This document shows positions 59,151 through 64,000 of a stretch of DNA of 64,000 nucleotides, one piece after another. The notes under the pieces are model-generated. The model did not search any database, was not told the DNA's origin, and saw only the letters and a program-made list of their open reading frames with translations. The translations under genes and the position numbers were made by a program. The first letter of the stretch is position 1; the number at the start of each line of letters is the position of its first letter. Source of the stretch: Chiridota heheva (Eukaryota > Echinodermata > Holothuroidea > Apodida > Chiridotidae); the NCBI GenBank assembly GCA_020152595.1, contig JAIGNY010001753.1:1895501-1959500 (forward strand), in the 5' to 3' direction.

Positions 59151-60689
59151 ATTTGACCAAACGTTTGGGTACAATGTTCCACTTCATACGGAAATTGAGA
59201 CTTTCTGACTGGACAATCACAGATTTTAGTCGGGTGAAAATGTCAGCAGCCCTAAGTCGTCGGACCTTAGTGACACCCCTGGAAACAAAGGGAAAGCTGT
59301 ATATTTCTATGAACAATGTTCATGCATACCCATAGCAGAAATTCACGAGAAATGAGTCAAGTAACAGATGCAATATTTTATTTATATTTTGCTTTAAAAA
59401 TGTAACACAAAATAACAGCGAGACACAGAGACCGTTTAGTCAAGAAAATGACTTCCCTATGAAAAAATTTGGAAAAACCATTTATCTGTCTATAGTGTAT
59501 CAATGATTTGAACAATTCCTTCTGTCACTGAAGGGTGTGTCCCCTCACATTTGCATTGGACCATGTTCATGCATAAGAAAAGAAAGATGATTTTCTGTAA
59601 CGGAAGTTGTCGGGACGTAGTTTCTCCTTTGTCGGATGTCAAAATAACTTCTTCTTTATAATTAAATATGAATTTACATAACAAAAGAATTGCTATTTGC
59701 ATGTCAATAGAGGAAATTGCGGTGGTGTCTGGAAGTCGGGAACCTTTTTTTAATTTACGGCGTTTTAAATGGAGTGTTTTCTTCGAAAATTCAAAATCCG
59801 ATGTCAGTCGAAGTCATGGTTCCCGTACAGTTTACCGAAACAAAAGAATTCCACAAAAGTAGGCCTATACATCCTACTTTGCAAGTTTGATGGATTTTGA
59901 ATAAGCAATAAAAAAGTCATTTAGATTTAGAAGTCACTGAAAATCGTGATTCTGCGCCCGAAAAATACACGACTGCACGATAGCTTTTTAAGGATAATTC
60001 ATTTCGAAGATGCTAAAGTATATGTAGAAATATTTGTTACTCTTCCTTTCCTTTTTAATTATCTATAACATCAGTATATTCTCATATCTTTGTTGTGATT
60101 TTAGGTTAAAATGCACCCCTACCCCTGCCCCCTCCCTCTTCACCCTCAGACCCTCACTGGGATTTCGCGGCCTTTGAGAAGGCTCTGAATCCCTTCCGGA
60201 AGTCTCGCATTTCTATTGGCAAATAGCGATAGCGGCACTGGTGTACGTACATATACGTGACACGTGTGTATTCCATTAGTTGCCTGGGGAGCTGCTTTGG
60301 CCCTAATCACAGGGCGTGTCTACTTTTCGTTTAGTTTCTTTTTGGTAGGATGGGTAGGGGCTTATGCTCCTTAAAACACATCTTATTAAGATGTTCGAAT
60401 TTCACCTCCGTAACTTGGCTCAAACTTGAAGGTGTTTCATCTTAAGTTGTAAGATATGGTGCAAACGTAAAGCCATATATCGTGATTAAAATGTGGCGGC
60501 GTACAATTTGTTCCCAAACGATACTGATTGGCTTATAAATGTAAGTGCACATTGTACCATTGTTTTTCGGCCAATCAAAACACAGGAATTGAATTTTATT
60601 TACCGCGCACGTTAGAGACGACAACTGGCCTTTAAGTATTTTTGCCCAAAATGAAAGATCTTTGGTCCAAAATGGAGAAGCTGTTTGGT
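59151..60689. other. No gene seen
   Basis: Some GC-richer patches (for example 60110-60310) but no recognisable coding sequence. CCTTAGTGACACCCCTGGAA near 59263 resembles CCTTAGTGACACCTATGAG near 23836. Confidence 0.4.
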
Positions 60690-60800
60690 CCATAATTGAA
60701 CATTTTTGGTCGTAATTCAAGATCTACCCTTTGGTTCATTAGCCGTGCTCTATATGTCACTGAAAGGTAGAACACCATCCAATGTCTTTCCTTTTCAAAG
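60690..60800 (-). repeat. Interspersed repeat, copy B
   Basis: On the minus strand, GACATTGGATGGTGTTCTAC, CTTTCAGTGACATATAGAGC and AAGGGTAGATCTTGAATT match copy A. The adjoining block has four near-repeats of TTTTGGTCNAAAATGNA (60640-60720). Confidence 0.7.
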
Positions 60801-61435
60801 GTGTGATAACTCCCAATAAATTTAGCCATGCAGAAGAAAATGAATAGGCCTATTAGATTTGTGAAAGTTTACCAAGGCCGGTCAGTGCGTCACTTTATCC
60901 AGCAGTCCAGTTATCATTCATATGAATAAAATGCCACAATTCGTGGAAATAGGAATGTAACTGCAACTAAAGGGCGGATCTTGCACAATTGAAGATTTTT
61001 TTATCCACACTTGAACACTTAAGGTAAAAAGATTCAGATTTGGGGGTCAAAAACCAAAATTAACAGTAATTCATTTCATATACGAATAGACAAATAAGAA
61101 AAGCCATTAATGTCTCTAGTTTCTATGATTCATTTATTATTTCACTTAATTCTATTCATGGCCTTGACAAAATTTGTGGGGTCTTCAGAATTTGTTTTGA
61201 GGGGTGGGGTGTGGCTAATCCCCAATAGCCCTCATAGACAGTAGACTATTTTTGAGTGTACTTTGGTTCTCTTCTTGTTTTTACCAATTTCCGGCAGTCC
61301 GGTCAGCAAGCAGGCAAATGTTATACACAAGCACCATCTTGCAAGCATTGAGAGTCAGAGAGGGGACCCTCGTTATATCTCCATGGGGCTTGAAAAGTCG
61401 TGCCCCACTTTTCGAAAGCTTCCTACACCCCTGTT

Positions 61436-61565
61436 CATGATCAATCTTCTATCAAATTCAATTACATTCTTTTTGCTGATGACACAACTATATATCTTCA
61501 GGATCATAGAATGGTCTTGGTTCAATGCAAACAAAATATCCTTCAATGTAAAAATTAAAGATTAA
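61436..61565 (+). pseudogene. Non-LTR reverse-transcriptase fragment (FADD motif)
   Basis: One frame reads HDQSSIKFNYILFADDTTIY then LQ, with the polymerase catalytic box F-A-D-D at 61472-61483. The neighbouring frame then gives IIEWSWFNANKISFNV, matching the W-F-x-A-N-K-L-S-L-N block that follows FADDT in CR1/L2-type reverse transcriptases. The normal distance between these blocks is longer, so a frame-shifting deletion has removed part. Only about 40 residues of a normally much longer ORF2 remain. The foldback element copy 2 begins a few bases later. Confidence 0.85.
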
Positions 61566-61570
61566 TTAAT

Positions 61571-61975
61571 GTTGAGGCGGAGTATTTACATGTGTATTTA
61601 ATGCACGGGGCAAAAGACTTTGCCCGAGTAGAATGACCCGACTTTAAGAGGGTCATTCGCGAGTGAAAAGTCTTTTGAACCGTGCATAAACATGATGCCA
61701 AATTATTATAATCTGATTATACAATTTTTGTGTTAAATTGTTTAAAATGCATCCAAAATGAAATTTAAAAAAATTAAAAACTAAAAAGTTTACGTACATT
61801 TCTTCGCTTTGTTATGAAATTTACCTGTTGTAAATATGGACTGAACCAAATACCTAGGCCGTGCATTAAGAAATTCACCTGTTGTAAACTAAACCAAATA
61901 CCCAGGCCGTGCATTAAGAAATTCACCTGTTGTAAAAAAATGGACTAAACCAAATACCCAGGCCGTGCATTATGG
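61571..61975. mobile_element. Foldback element, copy 2, with triplicated tail
   Basis: TGTTGAGGCGGAGTATTTAC, GTGTATTTAATGCACGGGGC and GACCCGACTTTAAGAGGGTC, followed by the inverted half (GTGAAAAGTCTTTTGAACCG, TGCATAAACATGATGCC), match copy 1 (18333-18650). The AT-rich part also matches (GTTAAATTGTTTAAAATGCA). The tail unit (ACCTGTTGTAAA, GGACTRAACCAAATACC, AGGCCGTGCATTA) is present three times, starting near 61824, 61878 and 61926, but once in copy 1. Confidence 0.8.
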
Positions 61976-62429
61976 GAATTTAACGCATGGTTCATAAATA
62001 TTCCATAGAAATTTTATAACACAATTTAAAGCTGATTAATTTTACCAATAGAAATGCAGATCCTTCTTCTAAGTTACATTTAATAATAAATTGGAAAGGG
62101 CACGTTTTAATCATTACTAAAAAAGAGTGGCCCAAAACAGCAAAATGTGTATTATAAGTCGCCACTAGCATTTTCTCAGTACTTCGCTTTTATTGTACAA
62201 TGCCCTTATTTTTCTGATTCTTATTTATGATACATATACTGTGGGGAAATTCTGCTTGTTCTATACTCTTCAAAGATTATCTCTTTACTTCTTCAGGAAT
62301 GTATTGTTAGAATCAAATCAAATCAAATAATTGTTGTAAAAGGAGAATCCACGGTTACGTGGGGTTGGATTGGATGGGGTGAGGTGGGTGGACCCGCTAA
62401 GGTGAGGTGAGGTGGGGTTTGGGTATGTT
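61976..62429. other. No gene seen; GGTGAGGTGG-rich patch
   Basis: A GGTGAGGTGG-type low-complexity patch lies at about 62360-62425. Nothing else recognised. Confidence 0.5.
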
Positions 62430-62690
62430 ATCTTTTCGTAAACTGTATCATTGTTTTTGTTTTTTCATATCGCTCATATTTATTTGTACGTTATATCCAT
62501 ATTTCCATTTAAGGTCATGTTTATTAAGATTATTTTTCATATATCATCATACGGAGAACCATCTTTGCAAAAGCTTTTTATATGCTTATTATGGTCTCCA
62601 CCACTTTTAACATACATTGTTTTTGTTGTATCTTATCTAAAGAAATGGAAATAAATCAATAAATCAATCAATCAATCAATAAAATATAAA
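62430..62690 (+). mobile_element. Probable LINE 3' untranslated end with (AATC)n tail
   Basis: A T-rich segment containing GGAGAACCATCTTTGC, TATGGTCTCCACCAC and AAAGAAATGGAAATAAATCA ends in (AATC)n at about 62655-62680. This is the layout of Tx1/L1-type or related LINE 3' ends in animals. No coding part is retained. Confidence 0.45.
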
Positions 62691-63282
62691 CAAAACTCCG
62701 TTTATTAACATCTTCAACAACACCAATAACAATTCATACATTTGTAAAAGAAAGCTCACATAACAAATAATAAGAAATCTTAGATGACTTTTTAACATAA
62801 CTGAGAGCAGATAATGATGTAATGTACAATACAACCAATTGAAAATAATGAGAAAAGCACATATGTGTATTCTGCGACTTCATAGAGTGATAAGGGAATG
62901 AAAGAAAAATAAATTGATAAAAACACAACTAAGCGAAAAATTAGCAAAACTAGCTAACATAGTAAAAACAGTAAAAGAAGAAAATGAAAATGAAAGGAAA
63001 GCGCAAAATACACAGATGTACCTTGCCTCCCTCTATTCACAAAAAATATACATTAACGGGGAGATGGGGGGAGGGGGGGAAAAAGCAACACAATATGACG
63101 TAATGAGACGCAATGAGTATCAACCGTCAGAGAATGTGAACAGTACAAAAAAGGAAAATAGGTAGCAAGGCTCTGTTTATAAAGTTAAACAAAGCAATAA
63201 ATTTCACAGCGTTAAAGTAGAGAATTGTTGGGTTGAGATACATAACAGCTTCAACCACATACAGACATACAAAAGGAGTAAA
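62691..63282. other. No gene seen; A-rich
   Basis: A-rich on the plus strand, with an 83-codon lysine- and glutamate-rich frame (62914-63165) that looks compositional. Confidence 0.45.
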
Positions 63283-63530
63283 TTGAATGTAGAATACATG
63301 CAATCTGCTCAATCCCTTAAACAATTCCACACCTCGCTTAAGACTCACTTATTTAATTGTGCTTTCAAGTCCTTTTCATACTTTTTTTGTTCTTTGTTTT
63401 CTTTATATTTCATGCTTATCTTATTTATACATTTGTATTTATTTTCTTTATTACATATTTTATAAGGCGCATTAGAATAAGTTATTTAGATAATGCGCCA
63501 TATAAGTGTAATAAACTTAAACTTAAGTAT
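63283..63530 (+). pseudogene. CR1/L2-like LINE, extreme 3' end
   Basis: The frame from 63283 reads SAQSLKQFHTSLKTHLFNCA, matching the S-L-x-x-F-x-x-x-L-K-T-H-L-F end of CR1/L2-type ORF2 proteins, then a hydrophobic T-rich run. The untranslated end holds an inverted pair (GGCGCATTA with TAATGCGCC) and finishes with AAACTTAAACTTAA repeats at about 63510-63530, a hairpin-plus-microsatellite 3' end typical of this LINE group. Strongly 5'-truncated. Confidence 0.75.
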
Positions 63531-63568
63531 GAGTGCAAAGGATGCAGTATTTAACCTACATACTAGTG

Positions 63569-64000
63569 TTACTTAAATAAATTATAAAGAAGGTTGCTAT
63601 TTGGGTTGCCATGACGATTAATACACCCATCAACTTGAAGATTAATTAACAAAATGCGATGAAATTGATTAACTTGGGGTAAAACAGACTTACACCTGCA
63701 ATTATAAATGTAATTTTTAGCATGAATTAGGAAATAATTTAAAAGGGCTTTCATATTATTTAGTTGTCCAAAGATTACAATGACTTTATTAAGACCAACG
63801 GGGTTTGAAAAAATAAGCCTTACAGCATCACTCCAGAAACAAGTAACGATCGGGCAATCCCTAAAGAGATGAGATAAAGTTTTATCTGAGGCATTACAAA
63901 ATGTCCACAAGAATCTATTAAACCTATCTTATTTAAAACATAATTGGTACCTAGTATCCTGTGAATGAAATGGAATTGGAAATAACAAAGATTATCATTC
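63569..64000 (-). pseudogene. Tx1/L1-like LINE ORF2 C-terminus, truncated by the window edge
   Basis: On the minus strand the sequence entering from the right edge reads FHFIHRILGTNYVLNKIGL, then shifts frame by one near 63905 to LWTFCNASDKTLSHLFRDCP, IVTCFWSDAVRLIF and later YFLIHAKNYIYNCRCK, ending at a stop at 63569. H-R-I-L-x-T-N, then C-x-x-C-like F-C, T-L-x-H-L-F-x-x-C-P and F-W is the zinc-binding C-terminal region of L1/Tx1-clade LINEs (zf-RVT type); the final A-K-x-Y-I-Y block is also typical. The frameshift shows it is inactive. More of the element lies beyond 64000. Confidence 0.85.

Overview
This is an AT-rich, non-coding eukaryotic window. It most likely comes from a marine invertebrate animal, and a deuterostome such as an echinoderm or hemichordate is my best guess. 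The guess rests on the transposon types (CR1/L2-like and Tx1/L1-like LINE remnants, tRNA-derived SINEs, many short hAT-like elements), on a THAP zinc-finger remnant of a kind common in such genomes, and on a strongly over-represented palindrome, ATAGGCCTAT. I found no convincing host protein-coding gene, rRNA, tRNA gene, CRISPR array or bacterial-style operon. The window looks like intergenic or deep intronic sequence.

Layout. 1-7 kb: diverged short tandem duplications, a 197-bp hAT-like MITE (1420-1616), a 31-bp array and a TATG microsatellite. 7.0-9.7 kb: a 2.6-kb array of about 100 copies of a 26-bp unit. 11-21 kb: long-TIR MITEs, one broken open by a CR1/L2-like LINE 3' end plus a foldback element; a 547-bp TIR element; and a broken THAP domain on the minus strand. 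21-27 kb: GC-rich transposon debris, and hAT-like elements whose interiors are filled with degenerate repeats of a GAAAATTTCC type, two of them with readable 8-bp target-site duplications. 30-34.7 kb: a third long-TIR MITE, a 39-bp array of about 23 copies, a fourth GAAAATTTCC array and a large inverted repeat. 38.6-46.7 kb: three tRNA-derived SINEs in otherwise unremarkable DNA. 49.8-50.9 kb: a 28-bp array of about 39 copies. 52.7-54.9 kb: an 18/17-bp array of about 122 copies. 57.4-59 kb: a tandem array of hairpin units and a MITE. 61.4-64 kb: a reverse-transcriptase fragment, a second foldback element, and LINE 3' ends, including a Tx1/L1-type C-terminus running off the right edge.

The four large minisatellites total about 6.8 kb, roughly a tenth of the window. 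They produce very long open frames (up to 755 codons) only because their units lack stop codons; I treat these as repeat artefacts. What ties the window together is layered mobile-element activity: insertions inside insertions, inverted copies of the same families, and repeat arrays carried inside short DNA transposons.
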